A stretch of 5,392 bases of DNA from Gallionellales bacterium UBA7399 (GTDB taxonomy: Bacteria; Pseudomonadota; Gammaproteobacteria; Burkholderiales; Gallionellaceae): contig DKNB01000041.1 of assembly GCA_002470125.1 (NCBI GenBank), positions 17,254 to 22,645 of the forward strand, written 5' to 3'. A program made the translations under genes and the position numbers. Each line of letters begins with the position of its first letter. Position 1 is the stretch's first letter. The notes below the pieces were generated by a model. It saw only the letters and a list, made by a program, of their open reading frames with translations. It was not told the DNA's origin and did no database searches. Of the stretch, positions 1-5,392 are shown piece after piece.

Positions 1-620
1 ACAACGGCTCGGGCATGCACGTCCATCAATCCATCTGGAAGGATGGCAAGAACCTATTTGCCGGTAATGGCTACGCTGGACTGTCAGAGTTCGCACTGTA
101 TTATATTGGTGGGATTATCAAGCATGCCCGTGCACTTAATGCCATCACCAACCCAGGAACGAATTCCTACAAGCGTCTAGTTCCGGGCTTCGAGGCGCCC
201 GTCAAGTTAGCGTACTCGGCACGAAATCGATCTGCCTCGATTCGTATTCCATTTGTTCAGGGCGACAAGGCTCGCCGTATTGAGGTGCGCTTCCCTGACC
301 CAACCGCCAACTCCTACCTGGCTTTCACCGCCATGATGATGGCCGGGCTGGATGGCATACAAAACAAAATTCATCCTGGCGATCCAGCGGACAAAAACCT
401 ATACGACCTGTCACCCGAAGAGGATGCGAAAATTCCGACCGTTTGCTCTAGTCTCGAGCAGGCCCTGGAAGCGCTAGATAAAGATCGTGAATTTCTAACT
501 CGTGGGGGGGTGTTCTCAGATGACTTTATCAATGCCTTCATTGACCTAAAAATGGAAGAGGTTACCCGTTACCGCATGACCACCCATCCGGTAGAGTTCG
601 ACATGTATTACAGTCTGTAG
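1..620 (+). CDS. glnA: Glutamine synthetase type I, C-terminal part (5' truncated by window edge)
   Basis: Cytosolic enzyme that condenses glutamate and ammonia with ATP to give glutamine, the main entry of ammonium into nitrogen metabolism; the family forms dodecamers. The frame is open from the left edge (first whole codon at 3) to TAG at 618-620, giving 206 of about 470 residues. It begins inside the active-site motif NGSGMHVH, matching Asn264, Gly265, His269 and His271 of the enteric enzyme. KRLVPGFEAP follows (Arg321 at 174-176, Glu327), then ARNRSASIRIP (Arg339, Arg344) and ARRIEVRFPDP (Arg355, Glu357, Arg359). NLYDLSPEE carries the adenylylation tyrosine (Tyr397 equivalent, codon 402-404), so control by GlnE adenylylation is expected. 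The end, HPVEFDMYYSL, is intact. The C-terminal sequence resembles betaproteobacterial GlnA more than enteric GlnA. The promoter lies outside the window. It converges on the CNNM-type gene 101 bp away. Confidence 0.97.
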   Translation, partial: NGSGMHVHQSIWKDGKNLFAGNGYAGLSEFALYYIGGIIKHARALNAITNPGTNSYKRLVPGFEAPVKLAYSARNRSASIRIPFVQGDKARRIEVRFPDPTANSYLAFTAMMMAGLDGIQNKIHPGDPADKNLYDLSPEEDAKIPTVCSSLEQALEALDKDREFLTRGGVFSDDFINAFIDLKMEEVTRYRMTTHPVEFDMYYSL

Positions 621-625
621 GCACA

Positions 626-684
626 GGCTGGCGCACTGCCGCTCATGGGCGACGAGCTCCTGAGCGCAGCCGCTCTATATTTTT
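626..684 (+). terminator. Probable rho-independent terminator of glnA
   Basis: Six bases after the glnA stop there are nested inverted repeats: GGCTG (626-630) with CAGCC (667-671), enclosing CGCTCA (640-645) with TGAGCG (661-666) and a nine-base bulge on the left arm. A competing compact hairpin, GAGCG-cagc-CGCTC (662-675), is followed directly by TATATTTTT (676-684). A GC-rich stem running into T-rich DNA on the + strand fits intrinsic termination of glnA. On the - strand the hairpin is not followed by T residues, so it would not serve the opposing gene in the same way. The T tract is interrupted by two A residues and the compact stem has only five pairs, so strength is uncertain. Confidence 0.45.
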
Positions 685-721
685 CAGTATTTATGAGGTT
701 GCGTTTCGAGGTGACCCTAAA

Positions 722-2053
722 TTAATCTGTCTGAGGGGGCGCCCTGTCATCAGAGAGCCCACCGCCAGTCAATTCTGGTAGGCGGCTTGCAAGCACCTTG
801 TCTATTCTTTTTCCATCTAAATCAACCACCTCAAATCTCCACTGCTCCCATGTCACAACGTCAGCAACCTTGGCCACACGCCCAAGCAGCCACATCACCA
901 TCCCGCTAAGTGTGTGGTACTGGCCCTTGTCCTCCTCAGGAACCAACTTTAGCTCTAGCTGATCCTTCAGCTCTGGCACCGGAATCATTCCATCCAATAG
1001 CCACGAGCCATCCTCGCGCTGGACCGCCCAAGAGTCCTCAACATCAGACGGCTTGAATTCACCGGTAACCGCTTCCAATACATCCTGCAGAGTAACCAGG
1101 CCCTGAACCTCACCGTACTCATCAATCACAAAAACCATATGGGTGTCTGACCCCTGGAATTGTGCAAGGAGCTCCAGCCCAGTGAGTGACTCAGTTACAA
1201 AGGCGCACTGATGTAGTTGCGCGGTCAGATCCGGTTGTCCGCCACTAAAGGTTTGATTAAACAATTGTTTGAGGGTGGCCACCCCCAAAAGGTTACTCAG
1301 ATCGCCTCGGCAAACCGGAAAGCGTGAGTGGTCTGATTTCGCTATGCGCAAGAGGTTGGCCTCGAGCGGCTGATTAATATCCAGATACACGATGTCCGCT
1401 CGAGGAATCATCAGAGAGCCGACCTGACGTTCGTCTAAACGAAAAACGTTGCGAACCATGGCGTGCTCATGCTCTTCAATAATGCCAGCCTCGGAGCCCT
1501 CTTCAAGTATTGCATGAATCTCTTCTTCCGTTACGCTGGGCTCTACTTGCTGACCCTTGCCAATCATCCTTAAAATAAAATGAGTGGAAATGGATAGTAG
1601 CCGCACAAACGGATGTGTAACTATCGCTAAAATATGTATTGGCCTTGCCACCAAGCGCGCAATGCCTTCCGGATTAAATTGAGCAATACGCTTAGGTACC
1701 AGCTCTCCAATGACAATGGACAGGTAGGTAATTACAATGACGACCAGGGCGGTGGCGCCTAGCTCACTTGCACCCTTGGCAATGCCAAACGTCTGTAACC
1801 ACGTTGCAAATGGGCTGGCGAACACAGCCTCGCCAACGATTCCGTTTAAAATACCGATCGAGGTAATGCCAATCTGGATAGTGGAAAGAAACCGTGTTGG
1901 ATCTTCACCAAGACGTATTGCCAGCTCAGCCGAGGCATCGCCATCTGTGGCAAGGCGTGCCAACCTAGCATGCCTAGCAGTCACGAGGGCGATCTCTGAC
2001 ATGGCGAAAATGCCATTCAATAGAACTAAAATTATTAAGAAGAGTGTGCTCAT
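722..2053 (-). CDS. CNNM/CorC-type ('hemolysin family') membrane protein: DUF21, CBS pair, CorC/HlyC domain
   Basis: Inner-membrane protein of the family annotated as hemolysin, TlyC or CorC-like; characterised CNNM/CorC members move or regulate Mg2+ and other divalent cations, so a cation-efflux role is inference here. The 443 residues cover the usual full architecture. An N-terminal DUF21 region with about four hydrophobic segments (roughly 1-25, 55-78, 98-120, 132-163) holds NGIFAMSEIAL (13-23) and GELVPKRIA (116-124), both family hallmarks. A CBS pair follows at about 210-335, with MIPRADI (215-221) and DEYGEVQGLVTLQDVLEAVTGE (311-332). The CorC/HlyC domain, about 345-428, is complete. 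ATG at 2053 starts right at the first membrane segment, and no in-frame start lies between it and the upstream TAA at 2087-2089. No clear Shine-Dalgarno sequence precedes it (CCCCTCTAGTTAACTGT). The virulence sense of 'hemolysin' should not be assumed. Confidence 0.93.
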   Translation of the reverse strand: MSTLFLIILVLLNGIFAMSEIALVTARHARLARLATDGDASAELAIRLGEDPTRFLSTIQIGITSIGILNGIVGEAVFASPFATWLQTFGIAKGASELGATALVVIVITYLSIVIGELVPKRIAQFNPEGIARLVARPIHILAIVTHPFVRLLSISTHFILRMIGKGQQVEPSVTEEEIHAILEEGSEAGIIEEHEHAMVRNVFRLDERQVGSLMIPRADIVYLDINQPLEANLLRIAKSDHSRFPVCRGDLSNLLGVATLKQLFNQTFSGGQPDLTAQLHQCAFVTESLTGLELLAQFQGSDTHMVFVIDEYGEVQGLVTLQDVLEAVTGEFKPSDVEDSWAVQREDGSWLLDGMIPVPELKDQLELKLVPEEDKGQYHTLSGMVMWLLGRVAKVADVVTWEQWRFEVVDLDGKRIDKVLASRLPELTGGGLSDDRAPPQTD

Positions 2054-2078
2054 ACAGTTAACTAGAGGGGTGGCGATG

Positions 2079-2197
2079 GGTGCATCTTACAATGCGCCAA
2101 GAATAAAGCTCCAGCGACAAGGGGCAAACGAAGGGCGGAATGAGCTTCTCTGCGAGAAGAGTCTCACCGTTCACGGTGAATCCACTAATTGCAGTGG
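2079..2197. promoter_or_regulatory. Cluster of four stem-loops in the 281-bp gap (possible structured leader, function unknown)
   Basis: The gap 2054-2334 has no convincing gene but contains four successive inverted repeats. They are GGTGCAT/ATGCGCC (2079-2085 with 2092-2098, one G-U wobble on the + strand and a C-A mismatch on the - strand), CTTCTC-tgc-GAGAAG (2145-2159) flanked by TGAG (2141-2144) and CTCA (2163-2166), TCACCG-ttca-CGGTGA (2164-2179), and CCACT-aattgc-AGTGG (2182-2197). The second and third repeats share bases 2164-2166, so the flanking extension and the third stem cannot form fully together. If transcription of the CNNM-type gene starts near 2190, most of the cluster would sit in a leader of roughly 137 nt. 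I recognise no known riboswitch or RNA family in it. The stems are seen directly; any function is inferred. Confidence 0.3.
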
Positions 2198-2199
2198 GG

Positions 2200-2205
2200 A
2201 TTATA
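2200..2205 (-). promoter_or_regulatory. Candidate -10 box (TATAAT) for the CNNM-type gene
   Basis: The - strand reads TATAAT exactly, 147 bp upstream of the ATG at 2053. It would place transcription initiation near 2190-2193 and a leader of about 140 nt over the stem-loops. At 16-18 bp spacing the upstream hexamers (GTATTA, AGTATT, GAGTAT) match TTGACA poorly, and there is no extended -10 TG. The call therefore rests on the -10 box and its position only. Confidence 0.3.
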
Positions 2206-2278
2206 TGCGCGAGCAAGCAATTAATACTCATAGGGCGAGAGACACTCCCGCACACCTGTCGGTTTATGCTGATGGAAG

Positions 2279-2284
2279 TATAAT
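2279..2284 (+). promoter_or_regulatory. Candidate -10 box (TATAAT) facing the 3' end of apaH
   Basis: The + strand carries an exact TATAAT about 50 bp beyond the apaH stop, oriented towards apaH, so a transcript from it would be antisense to apaH. The hexamer 17 bp upstream, CTGTCG at 2256-2261, matches TTGACA at only three positions. No coding gene on the + strand would be served by it. This may be chance in an AT-rich stretch. Confidence 0.15.
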
Positions 2285-2334
2285 ACCAGAGGCCACAATA
2301 ATTTACTGCTAACTTGATTTGTATGTCTCGTGGC

Positions 2335-3150
2335 TCAATTGATTCTGACTATAGAGTGCGACACCTGGAATAGCTCACAATCCTCGAGGCGAACCGCAGA
2401 AAGCTTGCCTCCCCAAACACAGCCACTATCGAGAGCAATAATTTGGGGTGTGATTTTCAACCCCAACGCTGACCAGTGCCCGCAGACCACTGTGGCATTG
2501 ACGCTAGCACGCCCCGGTACGTCAAACCACGGCATGTATCCATCGGGCGCGTGATGCGCCCCATCTTTAAATCCAAATTCCATCTCGCCCCGCAAGGTGC
2601 AGACACGCATACGCGTACAGGCATTGACAATTACACGCAGGCGATCGTACCCACTGAGATCGTCACTCCAATGAGTTGGATCATTTCCATAAATGTGCGC
2701 AAGAAAATCTTGATAGTGACTATCGCGCAATTTGGCCTCTACTTCATGCGCCAACCGCTGTGCCTGAAGAACAGTCCAGCTTGGCAGCAGGCCTGCGTGC
2801 ACCAACACAAAGTTATCTTTAATGTACAGCAGGCGCTGCGCACGCAACCATGTCAACAACTCAAATCGGTCTGGCGCATTAAGAACGTCATGGAATGTAT
2901 CGCTATGATGTGATTTGACAACGCCCTCCGCTACCGCCAACAAGTGCAGGTCGTGATTGCCCAATACAACAATCACAGCCTCCCCAAGCGACCTCAGCAA
3001 ACGCAACACACCGACCGAATCAGGCCCACGATTCACCAGGTCACCCACCAACCATAGTTTATCTATCGCTGGATCAAATTGTATTTTCTCCAGCAGCCGC
3101 AAAAGCTCGGCATGACACCCTTGTATATCACCTATTGCGTAGGTTGCCAT
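2335..3150 (-). CDS. apaH: Bis(5'-nucleosyl)-tetraphosphatase, symmetrical (Ap4A hydrolase)
   Basis: Cytosolic metallophosphoesterase that splits Ap4A symmetrically into two ADP, controlling dinucleoside polyphosphate levels; the family also removes Np4-type caps from RNA 5' ends. The 271 residues match the usual length (about 270-280). Metal-site motifs come in order: GDIQG (7-11, Gln10 in place of the common His), GDLVNRG (36-42), GNHDLHLLAVAEG (64-76), HAG (118-120), GHW (224-226) and LDSGCVWGGKL (240-250). The last two are typical of ApaH rather than of PrpA/PrpB protein phosphatases. ATG at 3150 gives the standard MATYxIGD beginning; the only SD-like element is GAGAG two bases upstream, so initiation looks weak. 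It lies 69 bp downstream of the dehydratase gene on the same strand with no clear terminator between, so read-through from the polysaccharide operon is plausible. TGA at 2335-2337 ends it. Confidence 0.96.
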   Translation of the reverse strand: MATYAIGDIQGCHAELLRLLEKIQFDPAIDKLWLVGDLVNRGPDSVGVLRLLRSLGEAVIVVLGNHDLHLLAVAEGVVKSHHSDTFHDVLNAPDRFELLTWLRAQRLLYIKDNFVLVHAGLLPSWTVLQAQRLAHEVEAKLRDSHYQDFLAHIYGNDPTHWSDDLSGYDRLRVIVNACTRMRVCTLRGEMEFGFKDGAHHAPDGYMPWFDVPGRASVNATVVCGHWSALGLKITPQIIALDSGCVWGGKLSAVRLEDCELFQVSHSIVRIN

Positions 3151-3219
3151 CGCTCTCGATCAGTTTCAATTTTCCACGCATTCCGCACATACAAGCAAGA
3201 GTGCAGCGGAAAAATACAT

Positions 3220-5070
3220 TTATTGTGTGGATGCCTCTATACCGCAGTGAATCGCTGGATGATACTCTGGTATCCAGTTAGTCAGGGTCTGCCGAACCTC
3301 GGCATCACTCTGTGTGGCGTGCACATTAAGCCAGTGCAACAAATCTTCTAGCCATGCGGCATCCACGGTGCGCGCTTGTGCAATGCGCATCTTTACATGC
3401 GGCGTTGGCAGGGTGCATTCGTTGTCCGCCAATAACTCCTCATATAACTTCTCGCCAGGACGCAGACCAGTAAATTCAATTAAGATATCATCCATACTAA
3501 AGCCGGAAAGACGAATAAGGTCGCTCGCCAAATCAACAATTTTTACTGGGTCGCCCATATCCAGGACAAAGATTTCTCCACCCACGCCCATTAGGCCAGC
3601 CTGCAGCACTAACTGTGCCGCCTCTTCAATCGACATGAAGTATCGTGTAATATCTGGGTGCGTGACGGTAACTGGGCCACCCCTTGCAATCTGTTCACGA
3701 AATTTTGGGATGACGCTACCGGTGCTGCCCAAAACATTACCAAACCGCACAACAACAAAATTTGTTCCAGTGGGTTGTTGCAATCCCTGACAAACCATCT
3801 CCGCTAATCGCTTGCTCGCCCCCATGACATTGGTTGGATTGACCGCCTTATCGGTAGAAATCAATATAAACTTCTTCACATCATGACGCTGCGCGGCGGT
3901 AGCGACTGACCACGTGCCCAGCACATTGTTGCGAATCGCCTGCCAAGTGTTGTGATGCTCTAAGAGCGGAACATGCTTGTACGCCGCCGCATGAAAAACA
4001 ACCGCGGGCTCATACTTAGAGAAAACTTGCTCGAGGCGAGCGACATCACGCACATCACCAATTAAAAACACCAAGCTAATTTCACTAAATTTTGAAGCTA
4101 GCTCCTGCTCCATCTTGTACAACGCAAGCTCACTCAACTCAAACATCACCAGGGTGCGCGGCCCAAATTCTATAATTTGACGACACAGCTCAGATCCAAT
4201 TGATCCGCCCGCACCCGTTACAAGCACACACTTGTCGGCGAGCAGTTCATGTAGGCCGGCTGCATCTAGCTGTACCGAGGGGCGCCCCAGCAAGTCGTCT
4301 AGTTCCACGGCTCGCAATTGTGAAATGGTGGCATGCCCATCCAGAAGATCACCAAATGATGGCATTGTTAGCGCCGTAACGCCGGCTAGATTGCAAATCG
4401 TCATCGCACGCCTGCGCACCGCAGGCAAATCAGAGGGCATGGCAATAACAACCCGCTTTATATCCATGCGCTCTACCCATTGCGACAGGCTATCTAGCGC
4501 ACCCAGCACTTTGATTCCATTAATAACGCGTCCGTGTCTAAGTGCGTTGTCATCCAAAAATCCCATCACCCGCCAATCACCGCTGGACGCAAGCTCCCTA
4601 GATAGGGTTGCGCCCATGTCGTTCGCACCCAATATCAGCACCCGATTTGTATGTGCCGCATGGTGGTTGTGCCAACCACGCATTTTCCAGAGACGGTAGG
4701 CAAACCGACTGCCGCCCATCATAAGCAACAAAATCGTCGGACCAATCACCAACACCGAACGGGGCACCAGCACATGCAGACGCATCATCCACAACGCCAT
4801 GGCAACGCATGCTGTCGACAGCAGAATCGCCAAAAAAATTTGGCGCAGATCGTTCACACTGGCATAGCGCCACAGGCCACGATACAGGCCAAGGCGCCAA
4901 AAAATAACGCCCTGTAACGGCACCACCCAAATCAAGGTGCGCAGGATCTCGTCGATAAGAGATGGCGGCAGCTCAAAATTGAACCGCAACAGATACGCAA
5001 AAATCCAAGCGAGCGCTATTGCAACAAGGTCGTGCAACGTGACCAGCAGGGTGCGAAAATTCCTGATCAC
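3220..5070 (-). CDS. wbpM: Membrane-bound nucleotide-sugar 4,6-dehydratase/epimerase, WbpM/FlaA1/CapD type
   Basis: Inner-membrane enzyme of surface polysaccharide synthesis; characterised WbpM-type members convert UDP-GlcNAc to its 4-keto-6-deoxy form, precursor of QuiNAc, FucNAc and related sugars. The GTG at 5070 is chosen as start: it overlaps the upstream gene's stop (GTGA), has GAGGG seven bases ahead, and gives 616 residues starting just before the first membrane helix. Helices lie near residues 7-28, 42-62, 75-96 and 103-119. A first Rossmann-like domain has ILGANDMG (146-153). The catalytic SDR domain has TGAGGSIGSE (285-294), GDVRD (338-342), HAAAYKHVPLLE (360-371), STDKAVNPTNVMGASK (405-420), RFGNVLGSTGSVIP (442-455) and LRPGEKLYEEL (536-546). 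Met416 stands where most SDRs have the catalytic Tyr, with Lys420 kept, as in the WbpM subgroup. The symbol is a family-level name; exact substrate and product are not shown by sequence. Confidence 0.93.
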   Translation of the reverse strand: MIRNFRTLLVTLHDLVAIALAWIFAYLLRFNFELPPSLIDEILRTLIWVVPLQGVIFWRLGLYRGLWRYASVNDLRQIFLAILLSTACVAMALWMMRLHVLVPRSVLVIGPTILLLMMGGSRFAYRLWKMRGWHNHHAAHTNRVLILGANDMGATLSRELASSGDWRVMGFLDDNALRHGRVINGIKVLGALDSLSQWVERMDIKRVVIAMPSDLPAVRRRAMTICNLAGVTALTMPSFGDLLDGHATISQLRAVELDDLLGRPSVQLDAAGLHELLADKCVLVTGAGGSIGSELCRQIIEFGPRTLVMFELSELALYKMEQELASKFSEISLVFLIGDVRDVARLEQVFSKYEPAVVFHAAAYKHVPLLEHHNTWQAIRNNVLGTWSVATAAQRHDVKKFILISTDKAVNPTNVMGASKRLAEMVCQGLQQPTGTNFVVVRFGNVLGSTGSVIPKFREQIARGGPVTVTHPDITRYFMSIEEAAQLVLQAGLMGVGGEIFVLDMGDPVKIVDLASDLIRLSGFSMDDILIEFTGLRPGEKLYEELLADNECTLPTPHVKMRIAQARTVDAAWLEDLLHWLNVHATQSDAEVRQTLTNWIPEYHPAIHCGIEASTQ

Positions 5071-5392
5071 GCCGACGCCCTCAAGAAGGCCTTCCAGCGA
5101 AAGTCTAGTGTCAGCATCAATCCCGCATACACGATGCCCCACGACAAAAACAGAAGCCACGGCCATTGGGTAGATTGGCGCAAGCACCAGATAGCAGACA
5201 CACCAACCATAAACATTAAAATATATCCGAACAGCGCAACATTACGGTGCCCCCATCCAATCCGCACAAGACGCTGGTAGTAATGCTCACGGTGAGCTTT
5301 AAGTATTTGTTCACGACACAGAATACGCTTCAGCAAGACAACGCTGGCATCTGCAATGAAGGGGAAAAAGACTAGCAGCGGGAACCACTCTG
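5067..5392 (-). CDS. WecA/WbpL-like undecaprenyl-phosphate sugar-1-phosphate transferase, C-terminal part (5' truncated by window edge)
   Basis: Integral membrane enzyme of the MraY/WecA/WbpL family (glycosyltransferase family 4 in genome annotation), which moves a HexNAc-1-phosphate from a UDP-sugar to undecaprenyl phosphate and so initiates an O-antigen or similar glycan. The frame is open from the right edge (first whole codon ends at 5390) to TGA at 5067-5069, giving 107 residues. They begin with FPLLVFFPFIADASVVLLKR, the last catalytic-core helix and its DA(S/T)xxLLxR motif. The cytosolic loop AHREHYYQRLVR is next, the HRxHxYQR signature of this family. Two further hydrophobic segments and a basic tail close the protein. 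The N-terminus and Mg2+-binding DDxxD region are outside the window, so the donor sugar cannot be judged. Its stop overlaps the start of the dehydratase gene by four bases, implying coupled translation and a shared pathway. Confidence 0.9.
   Translation of the reverse strand, partial: EWFPLLVFFPFIADASVVLLKRILCREQILKAHREHYYQRLVRIGWGHRNVALFGYILMFMVGVSAIWCLRQSTQWPWLLFLSWGIVYAGLMLTLDFRWKAFLRASA
5078..5082 (-). promoter_or_regulatory. Ribosome binding site deciding the dehydratase start
   Basis: The - strand reads GAGGG here, seven bases before the GTG at 5070 and inside the last codons of the WbpL-like gene. Together with the GTGA stop-start overlap it supports initiation at 5070. The in-frame ATG codons further upstream (5187 and 5166) would overlap the previous gene by more than 95 bp and would add residues that do not fit the family. 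Confidence 0.6.

Noticed and set aside
504..510. Run of seven G residues inside glnA as a possible frameshift
   Set aside because: The conserved sequence TRGGVFSDD reads through it in one frame, with family-typical residues on both sides, so there is no frameshift.
2058..2255. 65-codon open frame on the - strand in the gap before the CNNM-type gene
   Set aside because: It starts upstream of the candidate -10 box, has no recognisable motif or clear ribosome binding site, and covers the inverted repeats. A short chance frame is more likely.
1737..2312. 191-codon open frame on the + strand
   Set aside because: More than half lies antisense to the well-supported CNNM-type gene, the translation has no recognisable domain, and the remainder crosses the stem-loop region. 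It is best explained as a shadow frame.
2292..2334. Inverted repeat GCCAC/GTGGC just after the apaH stop as its terminator
   Set aside because: Five pairs around a 33-base loop with no T tract downstream on the - strand; too weak to call.
3181..3211. Inverted repeat TTCCGC/GCGGAA between the dehydratase gene and apaH as a terminator
   Set aside because: The arms have only six pairs around a 19-base loop, and on the - strand, which carries both genes, no T-run follows. It is not a credible intrinsic terminator.
3255..3277. Palindromic hairpin (CTGGAT/ATCCAG and nested GATAC/GTATC) near the end of the dehydratase gene
   Set aside because: It lies within coding sequence about 30 bp before the stop and has no T tract after it. 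Chance pairing within codons is sufficient explanation.
3314..4930. Several 100-160 codon open frames overlapping the dehydratase gene in other frames
   Set aside because: Their translations are low-complexity or Ser/Arg/Cys-rich with no domains, while the dehydratase frame carries every expected motif.

Overview
The window looks like chromosomal DNA from a proteobacterium, most likely a betaproteobacterium. Evidence is the GlnA C-terminus (TTHPVEFDMYYSL, with a tyrosine adenylylation site), an ApaH with the GDIQG variant, moderate GC, and tight coupling of a sugar-phosphate transferase to a WbpM-type dehydratase. The class assignment is inference from protein similarity as I remember it; there is no rRNA or other decisive marker.

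Layout. (1) Positions 1-620, + strand: the last 206 codons of a type I glutamine synthetase (glnA), cut by the left window edge. (2) 621-721: a 101-bp convergent gap with a hairpin and T-rich stretch suited to ending glnA transcription. (3) 722-2053, - strand: an intact CNNM/CorC ('hemolysin family') membrane protein with DUF21, a CBS pair and a CorC/HlyC domain. (4) 2054-2334: a 281-bp gap with no convincing gene, but with TATAAT boxes on both strands and a run of four stem-loops. (5) 2335-3150, - strand: apaH, the symmetrical Ap4A hydrolase. (6) 3220-5070, - strand: a WbpM/FlaA1-type membrane-bound nucleotide-sugar 4,6-dehydratase. (7) 5067-5392, - strand: the C-terminal end of a WecA/WbpL-like glycosyltransferase, cut by the right window edge.

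How the genes work together. The two rightmost genes are translationally coupled (GTGA overlap) and belong to one job: the dehydratase makes a 4-keto-6-deoxy HexNAc nucleotide sugar, and the WbpL-like enzyme loads a sugar-1-phosphate onto undecaprenyl phosphate to start an O-antigen or similar glycan. This looks like the downstream end of a surface-polysaccharide locus, which then gives way to housekeeping genes: apaH 69 bp downstream in the same direction, then the CNNM-type gene, then convergent glnA.

I see no mobile element, CRISPR array, tRNA, toxin-antitoxin pair or defence system. The only unexplained structure is the stem-loop cluster upstream of the CNNM-type gene. The main annotation correction is the GTG start at 5070 for the dehydratase, in place of the longer ATG reading from 5187.
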